5,180 bases of DNA, from assembly GCA_003535335.1 (NCBI GenBank), contig DOHJ01000200.1, forward strand, positions 1,728 to 6,907. The letters are read 5' to 3'. This document shows, piece by piece, positions 1 through 5,180 of the stretch. Origin of the DNA: Paracoccaceae bacterium (GTDB taxonomy: Bacteria > Pseudomonadota > Alphaproteobacteria > Rhodobacterales > Rhodobacteraceae). Position 1 is the first letter of the stretch. Each line of letters starts with the position of its first letter. The translations under genes and the position numbers were made by a program. A model generated the notes under the pieces. That model ran no database searches, had not been told where the DNA came from, and worked only from the letters and a program-made list of their open reading frames with translations.

Positions 1-1
1 A

Positions 2-499
2 TCCCTGTTTCGTGCATTTGACATGGAAGCAAAAGGTTGGAAGTTGATTGATCCGGGTTCGGCTGCCGGTCTTGATGGCTCTATTGCCAAAGCCAACGAG
101 CGTGGTGAAAACTGGTTTGGTTACTACTGGTCACCAACCTCAATCATTGGTAAATACGACATGCAGCCTGTGCCATTCGGTGTTGACTATGCCGGAGATG
201 ACAACTGGAATAACTGTGTTGCTGTGGCGGATTGTGATGATCCTAAACCAACGGCCTGGATCCAGTCTCAGGTTTTCACAATTGTCACCGACGAGTTCAT
301 GAAAAACGGCGGTGAAATCAACGATTATCTAGCCAAGCGCGTTTACACGGCCGAAGCAATGGGCTCGATGCTGGTATTTATGGCAGACGAGCAGGCAGAT
401 GGTGGCGATGCAGCCGTTGAATTCCTGCTAAACCACGAAGATCTGTGGAAAACATGGGTTTCAGAAGAGGTAGCGGCCAAGATTAAAGGCGCTCTTTAA
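2..499 (+). CDS. Quaternary-amine (glycine betaine/proline/TMAO-type) ABC transporter substrate-binding protein, 3' part
   Basis: C-terminal 165 residues of a periplasmic binding protein of the OpuAC/ProX type; the start lies left of the window. The frame is open from base 2 (SLFRAFDME...), so the ATG at 23 is an internal methionine, not a start. Visible family features are the tryptophan-rich stretch GENWFGYYWSPT (fragment residues 35-46), where binding proteins for trimethylammonium compounds place aromatic cage residues, and a following segment with two cysteines six residues apart (C72 and C78, in NNCVAVADCDD) that could form a disulfide in the periplasm. The C-terminus (AAKIKGAL) is a typical helical end. 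Permease and ATPase genes follow directly, confirming an importer. Order X-W-V differs from E. coli proVWX. The substrate cannot be fixed from the sequence: glycine betaine, choline, proline betaine, DMSP or TMAO (TmoX-like) are all possible. The transporter family is confident; the substrate is not. Confidence 0.9.
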   Translation, partial: SLFRAFDMEAKGWKLIDPGSAAGLDGSIAKANERGENWFGYYWSPTSIIGKYDMQPVPFGVDYAGDDNWNNCVAVADCDDPKPTAWIQSQVFTIVTDEFMKNGGEINDYLAKRVYTAEAMGSMLVFMADEQADGGDAAVEFLLNHEDLWKTWVSEEVAAKIKGAL

Positions 500-518
500 A
501 TCTGGTTAACTATTTTTA

Positions 519-544
519 GGCCCGTCTGCGATTGCAGGCGGGCC
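519..544 (+). terminator. Intercistronic hairpin, attenuator or partial terminator between binding protein and permease
   Basis: Eleven-base-pair inverted repeat: GGCCCGTCTGC (519-529) pairs with GCAGGCGGGCC (534-544) around the loop GATT, with a single G-T wobble; A518-T545 can extend it. It begins 20 bases after the binding-protein stop. The downstream tail (TGATTTATTA) is only moderately T-rich, so read-through into the permease is likely. Such hairpins after binding-protein genes commonly protect the upstream mRNA from 3' decay and lower permease expression. That role is inferred here. Confidence 0.75.
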
Positions 545-575
545 TGATTTATTACAAACTAACGGGGGAAATAAA

Positions 576-1484
576 ATGGCGTTGAAAGACATGCTGCCAG
601 AGGTTCTAGCCGAATTTCCAAAACTGGGCCGCACAGATTTGCGGGATTTCAAAAAAGGGATTGATGAAACTTTCAGGGGGTTTTCGCGTGAATATGGCGA
701 ATTAATTGAAAACTTCTTTTATCCCCTCAAGGTATTTTTAGTCTGGTTCGAAAAACTTCTTCTTGCAACGCCATGGCCGCTGATGCTGATCATTGTTGCG
801 GTTCTGGTGTGGCTGGGCGCGCGCAGTTGGGTGCTGACAATCGGAACCACGCTTTCCTTGCTATTGATTGGTTATCTGGGGATGTGGGATGATACCATGC
901 GCACGCTGGCGCTGGTTTCGGTTTCGACATTTGTCTGTATCCTGGTCGGCATTCCCGTTGGGATTCTGATGTCAAAATCTGACAGGTTGCAGTCCATAAT
1001 CACCCCAATTCTGGATATTATGCAAACCATTCCGGCCTTTGTTTATCTGATCCCTGTTTTGCTGCTGCTGGGCATAGGCAAGGTTCCGGGCCTGATTGCG
1101 GTTTGTATTTACGCAATTCCGCCCGTTGTTCGCCTGACAAACCTTGGTATTCGTCTGGTTGACAAAGACGTGCTGGAGGCCGCCGACGCGTTTGGCGCAT
1201 CACCCAGTCAGAAAATGTTCAAAGTGCAGTTGCCGCTGGCCCTGGCAAACCTGTTTGCCGGTGTGAACCAAACCATCATGATGGCGCTGGCCATGGTTGT
1301 GGTTGCGTCGATGATTGGCGCGCCGGGTTTAGGGACACAAGTTTTAAAAGCTGTGCAAAATCAATATCTGGCACTGGGCCTGATGAATGGTCTGGCTATT
1401 GTTGCCATTGCGATTGTGTTTGATCGGGTCTCGCAAAAATTTGGCCAGCGACTGCAAAAGCATTCGGAGGTTGTCCATGGATGA
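576..1484 (+). CDS. Quaternary-amine ABC transporter permease (ProW/OpuAB type)
   Basis: A 302-residue inner-membrane permease of the binding-protein-dependent transport superfamily (ProW-like). Residues 1-64 are a hydrophilic N-terminal region with charged helices, as in ProW. Hydrophobic segments follow at about 66-83, 86-102, 109-132, 151-166, 170-185, 224-246 and 266-281. The cytoplasmic EAA loop that docks onto the ATPase is clear at 200-220 (LEAADAFGASPSQKMFKVQLP), and the family-typical GAPGLGTQVLKAVQNQ lies at 248-263. The start is supported by a GGGGGA ribosome-binding site at 564-569, six bases before the ATG. The 3' end overlaps the ATPase gene by 8 bases, indicating translational coupling. 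It probably works as a homodimer with the ATPase and the upstream binding protein. Close homologues are usually annotated proline/glycine betaine permease; TMAO or another methylated amine is an alternative substrate. No damage seen. Confidence 0.93.
   Translation: MALKDMLPEVLAEFPKLGRTDLRDFKKGIDETFRGFSREYGELIENFFYPLKVFLVWFEKLLLATPWPLMLIIVAVLVWLGARSWVLTIGTTLSLLLIGYLGMWDDTMRTLALVSVSTFVCILVGIPVGILMSKSDRLQSIITPILDIMQTIPAFVYLIPVLLLLGIGKVPGLIAVCIYAIPPVVRLTNLGIRLVDKDVLEAADAFGASPSQKMFKVQLPLALANLFAGVNQTIMMALAMVVVASMIGAPGLGTQVLKAVQNQYLALGLMNGLAIVAIAIVFDRVSQKFGQRLQKHSEVVHG
1466..1470 (+). promoter_or_regulatory. Ribosome-binding site deciding the ATPase start
   Basis: GGAGG sits six bases before the ATG at 1477, inside the end of the permease gene. 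It selects 1477 over an in-frame upstream ATG at 1387. That longer form would add about 30 residues lying wholly within the permease reading region and without resemblance to any ABC ATPase N-terminus. Confidence 0.85.
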
Positions 1485-2502
1485 TCATAGCATCGAGGTA
1501 AAAGGCCTCTATAAAATCTTTGGCCCAAACGGCGGAAATTATATCCAAGCTGTAAAAGATGGCATGTCCAAAGACGAATTAAACGCAGAGCATAACCATG
1601 TTCTGGGCTTAAAGAACATTAACATTCACATGCCTTCCGCTAAAATTCAGGTGATTATGGGGCTGTCCGGATCGGGTAAATCCACCATGATTCGCCATAT
1701 AAACCGGCTGATTGAACCTACCGTTGGCGAGGTGATTTTTCAGGGCGAGGATGTTTGTCAAATGTCCAAGGCTGATTTGCAGGAATTTCGCCGCCACAAA
1801 ACAGCAATGGTGTTTCAAAAATTTGCCCTGCTGCCGCATCGCACTGTGATTGACAACACGCTGTTTGGGATCGAACTGCAAGGCGTTGCCCGCAAGGAAT
1901 GTAAAGATCGGGCAATGCATTGGTTAAAACGTGTGGGGCTGGAAGGCTTCGAGGATAATTACCCAAACCAGTTATCTGGTGGCATGCAGCAACGTGTTGG
2001 TTTGGCCCGCGCGCTAAACAATGACGCCGATATTTTACTGATGGACGAAGCATTTTCAGCGCTGGATCCGCTGATCCGTATGGATATGCAGTCCATTTTG
2101 CTGGAACTACAAGAAGAGCTGCATAAAACGATCGTCTTTATCACCCACGATCTGGACGAAGCCCTGCGCCTTGGCGATAGAATTGCCATTTTGCGCGATG
2201 GCGAGGTTATCCAGCAAGGCACTGGACAAGAAATCGTCTTAAATCCGGCTGATGCCTATATTGCGGATTTCGTTAAAGAAGTGAACCGCGGTCGGGTGAT
2301 CAAGGTCGATACTGTAATGTCCAGCGGTGCTGGTAAATCGGCCGTTTCTGCCCCTAGCGGAAGCAATCTTGAAGATGTTGCCAAACTGCTGAGCGATAAT
2401 AGCAAAAATTCAGCAAATATTGTGGATGATCGTGGGGCGACTATTGGTGAAATCACCATGAAGGCAGTAATTGATGCAATGGTGACACCAGCAAAGCATT
2501 AA
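1477..2502 (+). CDS. Quaternary-amine ABC transporter ATP-binding protein (ProV/OpuAA type)
   Basis: A 341-residue cytoplasmic ATPase that powers the importer. It has all the nucleotide-binding motifs in order: Walker A GLSGSGKST (62-70), Q-loop glutamine 114 in VFQKFALLPH, signature LSGGMQQR (166-173), Walker B ILLMDE (186-191), D-loop SALD (194-197) and switch histidine 224 in ITHDLDEA. Residues 17-45 before Walker A carry the extra segment typical of ProV/OpuAA (KDGMSKDELNAEH), which separates this family from amino-acid importers. The C-terminal region, about 270-341, looks like one CBS-like unit (VNRGRVIKVDTVM ... ANIVDDRGATIGEI); E. coli ProV is about 400 residues with tandem CBS domains, so this protein is short at that end. 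Start 1477 is fixed by GGAGG and by the 8-base overlap with the permease. All catalytic residues are present. The family is certain; the substrate is inherited from the uncertain binding protein. Confidence 0.94.
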   Translation: MDDHSIEVKGLYKIFGPNGGNYIQAVKDGMSKDELNAEHNHVLGLKNINIHMPSAKIQVIMGLSGSGKSTMIRHINRLIEPTVGEVIFQGEDVCQMSKADLQEFRRHKTAMVFQKFALLPHRTVIDNTLFGIELQGVARKECKDRAMHWLKRVGLEGFEDNYPNQLSGGMQQRVGLARALNNDADILLMDEAFSALDPLIRMDMQSILLELQEELHKTIVFITHDLDEALRLGDRIAILRDGEVIQQGTGQEIVLNPADAYIADFVKEVNRGRVIKVDTVMSSGAGKSAVSAPSGSNLEDVAKLLSDNSKNSANIVDDRGATIGEITMKAVIDAMVTPAKH

Positions 2503-2547
2503 AGTTAGGCAAAGCGTGAAAAAAGCTGCAACTTTCCCAGCTAAAGT

Positions 2548-2577
2548 TTGACAAAGCCCACCACATCGTTTTATGAA
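2548..2577 (+). promoter_or_regulatory. Candidate sigma-70-type promoter for the ten-TM membrane protein gene
   Basis: A perfect -35 hexamer TTGACA (2548-2553) is followed after 18 bases by TATGAA (2572-2577), a four-of-six match to the -10 consensus. Transcription would begin near 2584, leaving a leader of about 35 bases before the ATG at 2619. It lies in the 116-base gap after the transporter operon, where an independent promoter is plausible. The -10 is imperfect and the 18-base spacing slightly long. Confidence 0.45.
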
Positions 2578-2618
2578 GCACACATATTCACATTTCAGAA
2601 TGTAAAGAGGGTAAAACC

Positions 2619-3833
2619 ATGTCTACCACATTAAACAAACCTGCTGAAACCTATTCGCCATTGTACTTTTTGGCATCGCTCGGGGCCGGCGGGCTTGCTG
2701 CCAGTTTTTATATGTATTTGCTCTTTTGGATACCGCGTCCTGGACAACCGGTTACAGTATTTGAAAATATTGCAGCTGCATTTGAAAATGGCAGCGTATT
2801 GATGCAAGCTATGATCGCCTTTTCGGTGACGGCCATTGCCATATTGGCGTATCTGAATATCAGCTATCTGATCTGGAATCTAAAGGCCTACTCGGCTTTC
2901 AAAAAAACCGAAAATTACAAAGCTCTGCTAAAATCAAATGCCGAGACAACCCTGATGGCGATGCCTCTTGCCATTGCAATGAGCATCAATGTTGGCTTTC
3001 TGGTCGGAATGGTTTTTGTTCCGGGTTTATGGAGCGTGGTTGAATACCTGTTCCCGCTGGCAATGATTGGGTTTGCCTTGACCGGATGGCTGGCTCTTCG
3101 GATTATCGGCAGGTTTCTTGGCCGCGTCCTGTCACAAGGCGGTAATTTTGATATGGCCGGCAATAATTCATTTGCCCAACTGTTACCCGCCTTTGCATTT
3201 TCAATGATTGGTGTCGGTTTTGCGGCTCCTGCGGCGATGAGCACGAACGCTGTTGCAGCAGGCATAAGTTTAATCGGTTCAAGCTTCTTTGGTGTTGCAG
3301 CAGTTATTTATGTTGTCGTTGCGGGGGTTATTGCATTTAATTCAATGCTAAAACACGGAACCGCCAAAGAAAGCAGCCCTACAATTCTGGTGCTGGTTCC
3401 GGTCATGACCGTGCTGGCTATTTTGTTTATGCGCCAAAATTACGGCCTGCAGGCAACTTTTGGCGATCAGCAGGCCAGCACAGGTAATCTTGTACTGATG
3501 GCGCGGCTTATGGCAGTTCAGGGTGTATTTTTACTGCTTGGTTTGGCACTGATGAAACATCACGGATATTTTAAGGACTTTGTATTTGGCAGCCAAACCT
3601 CGCCGGGATCCTATGCGCTGGTTTGCCCCGGAGTTGCGCTATCGGTAATGCTGCACTTCTTTGTCAATAAGGGTCTGGTAGGGGCAGGAATTATCGATAA
3701 ATATTCCTTGGCGTTCTGGATGATTTCGGCAATTGCAGCCGGTTTGCAATTTGCAATGGTTGCCTTGGTCTTGCGCTTGAATAAACAACATTTTAGCAAA
3801 CCGGCCAAGGGTGCAACTATAGCAGCAGAATAA
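2619..3833 (+). CDS. Ten-segment integral membrane protein, possibly SLAC1/TDT-like (TehA superfamily); function unknown
   Basis: A 404-residue inner-membrane protein whose function I cannot fix. Ten hydrophobic segments are visible at about 14-38, 61-86, 111-136, 140-165, 186-207, 211-240, 254-271, 290-312, 331-350 and 363-386, with short loops and a basic C-terminal tail (LNKQHFSKPAKG). Ten segments and many glycines and small residues within them fit the SLAC1/TehA (TDT) fold of anion channels and transporters. I also recall a family annotated as TsoY (seleno)protein with a similar ten-span layout, but cannot confirm membership. The protein has one cysteine, C336, in SYALVCPGVAL within the ninth segment. 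The start is supported by AGAGGG (2606-2611), seven bases before the ATG. It follows the transporter operon by 116 bases with a candidate promoter, so co-regulation with the importer is unproven. The gene looks intact. Membrane topology is confident; the family is tentative. Confidence 0.85.
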   Translation: MSTTLNKPAETYSPLYFLASLGAGGLAASFYMYLLFWIPRPGQPVTVFENIAAAFENGSVLMQAMIAFSVTAIAILAYLNISYLIWNLKAYSAFKKTENYKALLKSNAETTLMAMPLAIAMSINVGFLVGMVFVPGLWSVVEYLFPLAMIGFALTGWLALRIIGRFLGRVLSQGGNFDMAGNNSFAQLLPAFAFSMIGVGFAAPAAMSTNAVAAGISLIGSSFFGVAAVIYVVVAGVIAFNSMLKHGTAKESSPTILVLVPVMTVLAILFMRQNYGLQATFGDQQASTGNLVLMARLMAVQGVFLLLGLALMKHHGYFKDFVFGSQTSPGSYALVCPGVALSVMLHFFVNKGLVGAGIIDKYSLAFWMISAIAAGLQFAMVALVLRLNKQHFSKPAKGATIAAE

Positions 3834-3856
3834 AAAAACCTAAAAGGTATTTGTAT

Positions 3857-3883
3857 AGCGGGCGGTCATATTGGCTGCCCGCT
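3857..3883 (+). terminator. Probable intrinsic terminator after the membrane protein gene
   Basis: A 12-base-pair hairpin: AGCGGGCGGTCA (3857-3868) pairs with TGGCTGCCCGCT (3872-3883) around a three-base loop TAT, with two G-T wobbles. It lies 23 bases after the membrane protein stop and 56 bases before the cobO start. The tail (CTTGCATTT) is only modestly T-rich, so termination may be incomplete. A smaller ACCT/AGGT hairpin (3838-3848) sits just before it. Confidence 0.7.
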
Positions 3884-3927
3884 CTTGCATTTGGGGCCGA
3901 TCCAAAGCAAAGTTACCTGTACCAAAC

Positions 3928-3932
3928 AGGAG
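3928..3932 (+). promoter_or_regulatory. Ribosome-binding site deciding the cobO start
   Basis: AGGAG lies seven bases before the ATG at 3940. It favours 3940 over an in-frame TTG at 3871, which sits in the loop and 3' arm of the terminator hairpin and would add 23 residues unlike any CobO N-terminus. Confidence 0.8.
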
Positions 3933-3939
3933 CCAGAAA

Positions 3940-4548
3940 ATGTCAGCAGAAAATGATCGCCACGCAATGAAAATGGCCAAAAAAAAAGTAGCGCGCGATA
4001 AGATAATGGCCACCAAGACCGATAAAAAGGGCCTGATCATCGTGCACACAGGCAAAGGCAAAGGCAAATCATCGGCTGCATTCGGGATGATTTTTCGTTG
4101 TATTGCCCATGATATGCAATGCGCGGTTGTGCAGTTTATAAAAGGCGGAATGTCCTCGGGTGAACGTGAACTTATTGAGGGAAAATTCACCGATATTTGT
4201 CAATTTTACGCAATGGGTGAAGGCTTTACATGGGAAACCCAAGACAAATCACGCGATATTGAAATGGCCGCTGCCGCATGGGAAAAAGCCAAGGAACTGA
4301 TCCGTAATCCTGAAAATAAAATGGTGTTGCTGGATGAAATTAATATTGCCCTGCGTTATGATTATATCTCTCTAAAAGATGTGGTTGATTTTCTGACCAC
4401 CGAAAAACCCGAAATGACCCATGTGGTTTTGACCGGACGAAATGCCAAAGATGATTTGATCGAGATTGCCGATCTGGTGACAGAAATGGAATTGGTCAAG
4501 CATCCGTTTCGCGCTGGAATTAAAGCCCAAGTTGGTGTCGAATTCTAG
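3940..4548 (+). CDS. cobO: Cob(I)yrinic acid a,c-diamide adenosyltransferase (CobO/BtuR/CobA)
   Basis: A 202-residue cytoplasmic corrinoid adenosyltransferase that transfers the adenosyl group of ATP to reduced cobalt(I) corrinoids, giving the adenosylated form needed in coenzyme B12 synthesis and salvage. The N-terminus (RHAMKMAKKKVARDKIM, residues 7-23) matches the extended basic helix of alphaproteobacterial CobO. The P-loop is HTGKGKGKSSAAFG (36-49). Further family marks are VVQFIKGG (63-70), GEGFTW (93-98), the Walker-B-like LLDEIN (130-135), LTGRNA (164-169) and the classic ending GIKAQVGVEF (193-202). Length is normal for the family. Start 3940 is set by AGGAG at 3928-3932. No other cobalamin-synthesis gene is in the window, so the gene stands apart from a cob cluster here; the nearest downstream gene is a possible ethylmalonyl-CoA pathway enzyme. 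A nine-base A run (3979-3987) encodes K14-K16. The gene appears intact. Confidence 0.95.
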   Translation: MSAENDRHAMKMAKKKVARDKIMATKTDKKGLIIVHTGKGKGKSSAAFGMIFRCIAHDMQCAVVQFIKGGMSSGERELIEGKFTDICQFYAMGEGFTWETQDKSRDIEMAAAAWEKAKELIRNPENKMVLLDEINIALRYDYISLKDVVDFLTTEKPEMTHVVLTGRNAKDDLIEIADLVTEMELVKHPFRAGIKAQVGVEF

Positions 4549-4683
4549 GGCGCAGGTCTATAAGTTCCATAGGTCGGCCAATTCCGCTGCGTCACAATTG
4601 TTCAAAATCCACCTTAGTTATGTATTTTTATTGCTTAACAGCATTACTATGCAGATGCCAAGTATGATAAAAAGGACCCGGAT
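4549..4683 (+). other. Intergenic region between cobO and the acyl-CoA dehydrogenase gene
   Basis: These 135 bases hold no credible gene. The left part can fold as a weak branched structure: GGCGCAG (4549-4555) with CTGCGTC (4587-4593), enclosing CTAT/ATAG (4558-4572) and CGG/CCG (4575-4586). It has no T-run, so it is not a normal intrinsic terminator. The right part (4594-4670) is AT-rich and could hold a promoter, but no hexamer pair stands out. The ribosome-binding site AAGGA is at 4672-4676. Confidence 0.5.
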
Positions 4684-5180
4684 ATGACCGCCACCTGCAT
4701 AATGCCCGATCTGCTCCAGCTTACAAAATCCACTCTGGCCACGGTCAGCAGTATTCTGGATCAGGCTACGCAAAACTTGCGTGCCGATGTTGTTGAAAAT
4801 GGGCGCATTTGCACGGTTGCGCTTGAAACCCATCAAGACACGGCGCACGCGCTGTCATGGCTTGCAACATATTCCCAAGCCTTGCAGCAGATGCAAAACT
4901 GGGCAGAGCGCTTAAACGATGATGGTAAATTCGGCGAGATCGAGCAGCTGATTTTGCAAATTGCATTTGGCGAATATCTGGCCCAAATCGCAGGTGGCAT
5001 TCCAATGTCGCAAGGCGAAATTGCAAGACTGCAGGATTTTGACCTGAGCCTGCCCGAGACAGCAGAAATCACCGCGCTGCTTGCAGATGGCAACACAACA
5101 CCGGCGCGCAGCCGTCTGGTGGAATTGATGCAGGATAATATCGGTCACGCAACATTTGGTGCAACCGGACTTGATGAAGA
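4684..5180 (+). CDS. mcd: Acyl-CoA dehydrogenase, N-terminal part; probable methylsuccinyl-CoA dehydrogenase
   Basis: The first 165 codons of a gene that runs off the right edge. The start is the ATG at 4684, with AAGGA (4672-4676) seven bases upstream; an internal ATG at 4702 is less well placed. The visible part is helical, without a signal peptide or membrane segment, and precedes the usual acyl-CoA dehydrogenase catalytic core. I recognise it from the stretches IEQLILQIAFGEYLAQIAGG (86-105), IPMSQGEIAR (106-115) and ATFGATGLDEE (156-166), which resemble the long N-terminal extension of alphaproteobacterial acyl-CoA dehydrogenases of about 550 residues that include methylsuccinyl-CoA dehydrogenase (Mcd). 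Mcd is an FAD enzyme oxidising (2S)-methylsuccinyl-CoA to mesaconyl-CoA in the ethylmalonyl-CoA pathway of acetyl-CoA assimilation. No catalytic residues are in the window, so the substrate is inferred. Neighbouring cobO supplies the cofactor type used by the preceding mutase. Another extended acyl-CoA dehydrogenase is the main alternative. Confidence 0.7.
   Translation, partial: MTATCIMPDLLQLTKSTLATVSSILDQATQNLRADVVENGRICTVALETHQDTAHALSWLATYSQALQQMQNWAERLNDDGKFGEIEQLILQIAFGEYLAQIAGGIPMSQGEIARLQDFDLSLPETAEITALLADGNTTPARSRLVELMQDNIGHATFGATGLDE

Noticed and set aside
1387..1476. In-frame upstream ATG extending the ATPase N-terminus by 30 residues
   Set aside because: The extension lies within the permease coding sequence, has no ribosome-binding site, and does not resemble ABC ATPases; GGAGG before 1477 sets the start.
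2501..2543. Inverted repeats AAAGTT/AACTTT and AGCTG/CAGCT after the ATPase gene as a terminator
   Set aside because: The two stems are short (6 and 5 bp), mutually exclusive in part, AT-rich or loosely looped, and have no T-run.
3871..3939. TTG start giving CobO a 23-residue extension
   Set aside because: It falls inside the terminator hairpin and lacks a ribosome-binding site; AGGAG precedes the ATG at 3940, whose product matches CobO N-termini.
3834..3939. Cobalamin riboswitch before cobO
   Set aside because: The gap is 106 bases and half of it is the terminator hairpin; there is no room for the fold and no B12-box-like sequence.
4051..4068. Three tandem copies of GGCAAA as a microsatellite repeat
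   Set aside because: It encodes the GKGKGK of the CobO P-loop and is explained by protein conservation.
4598..4626. TTGTTC and TGTATT, 17 bases apart, as a promoter for the acyl-CoA dehydrogenase gene
   Set aside because: Only three and four of six consensus matches; in AT-rich DNA this is expected by chance.
4618..5148. Minus-strand open frames opposite the acyl-CoA dehydrogenase gene
   Set aside because: They overlap a + strand frame with recognisable acyl-CoA dehydrogenase extension motifs and a good ribosome-binding site; their own products are Cys- and Ser-rich low-quality sequence typical of antisense shadows.

Overview
The window reads as ordinary chromosomal sequence from an alphaproteobacterium, most likely a marine Rhodobacterales-type (roseobacter-like) heterotroph of moderate to low GC for that group. 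The evidence is the kind of genes present: an ABC transporter for quaternary amines in the order binding protein, permease, ATPase; a CobO with the extended N-terminus seen in alphaproteobacteria; and the start of an acyl-CoA dehydrogenase whose N-terminal extension resembles methylsuccinyl-CoA dehydrogenase. All five genes lie on the + strand and are densely packed, with no mobile elements, RNA genes or CRISPR arrays. The taxonomic statement comes from remembered family resemblance, not from a search.

Layout. Bases 2-499 hold the C-terminal part of a periplasmic binding protein of the glycine betaine/proline/TMAO type. A strong GC-rich hairpin at 519-544 separates it from the permease (576-1484), which overlaps the ATPase (1477-2502) by 8 bases. 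A 116-base gap with a promoter candidate precedes a ten-segment membrane protein of uncertain function (2619-3833). A second strong hairpin (3857-3883) follows it. Then come cobO (3940-4548), a corrinoid adenosyltransferase, and, after a 135-base gap, the first 165 codons of an acyl-CoA dehydrogenase that runs off the right edge (4684-5180).

How the genes work together. The first three form one importer: the binding protein captures a methylated amine in the periplasm, and the permease and ATPase move it inwards. The hairpin after the binding-protein gene fits a design in which binding protein is made in excess of the membrane parts. The fourth gene probably has its own promoter, and its link to the importer is unproven. 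The last two genes may be linked through metabolism: CobO makes adenosylated corrinoid, the cofactor precursor needed by ethylmalonyl-CoA mutase and methylmalonyl-CoA mutase, and methylsuccinyl-CoA dehydrogenase acts just after ethylmalonyl-CoA mutase in the ethylmalonyl-CoA pathway.

I do not see a clearly new biological system here. The least understood item is the ten-segment membrane protein with a single cysteine. No stretch longer than 300 bases lacks a gene.
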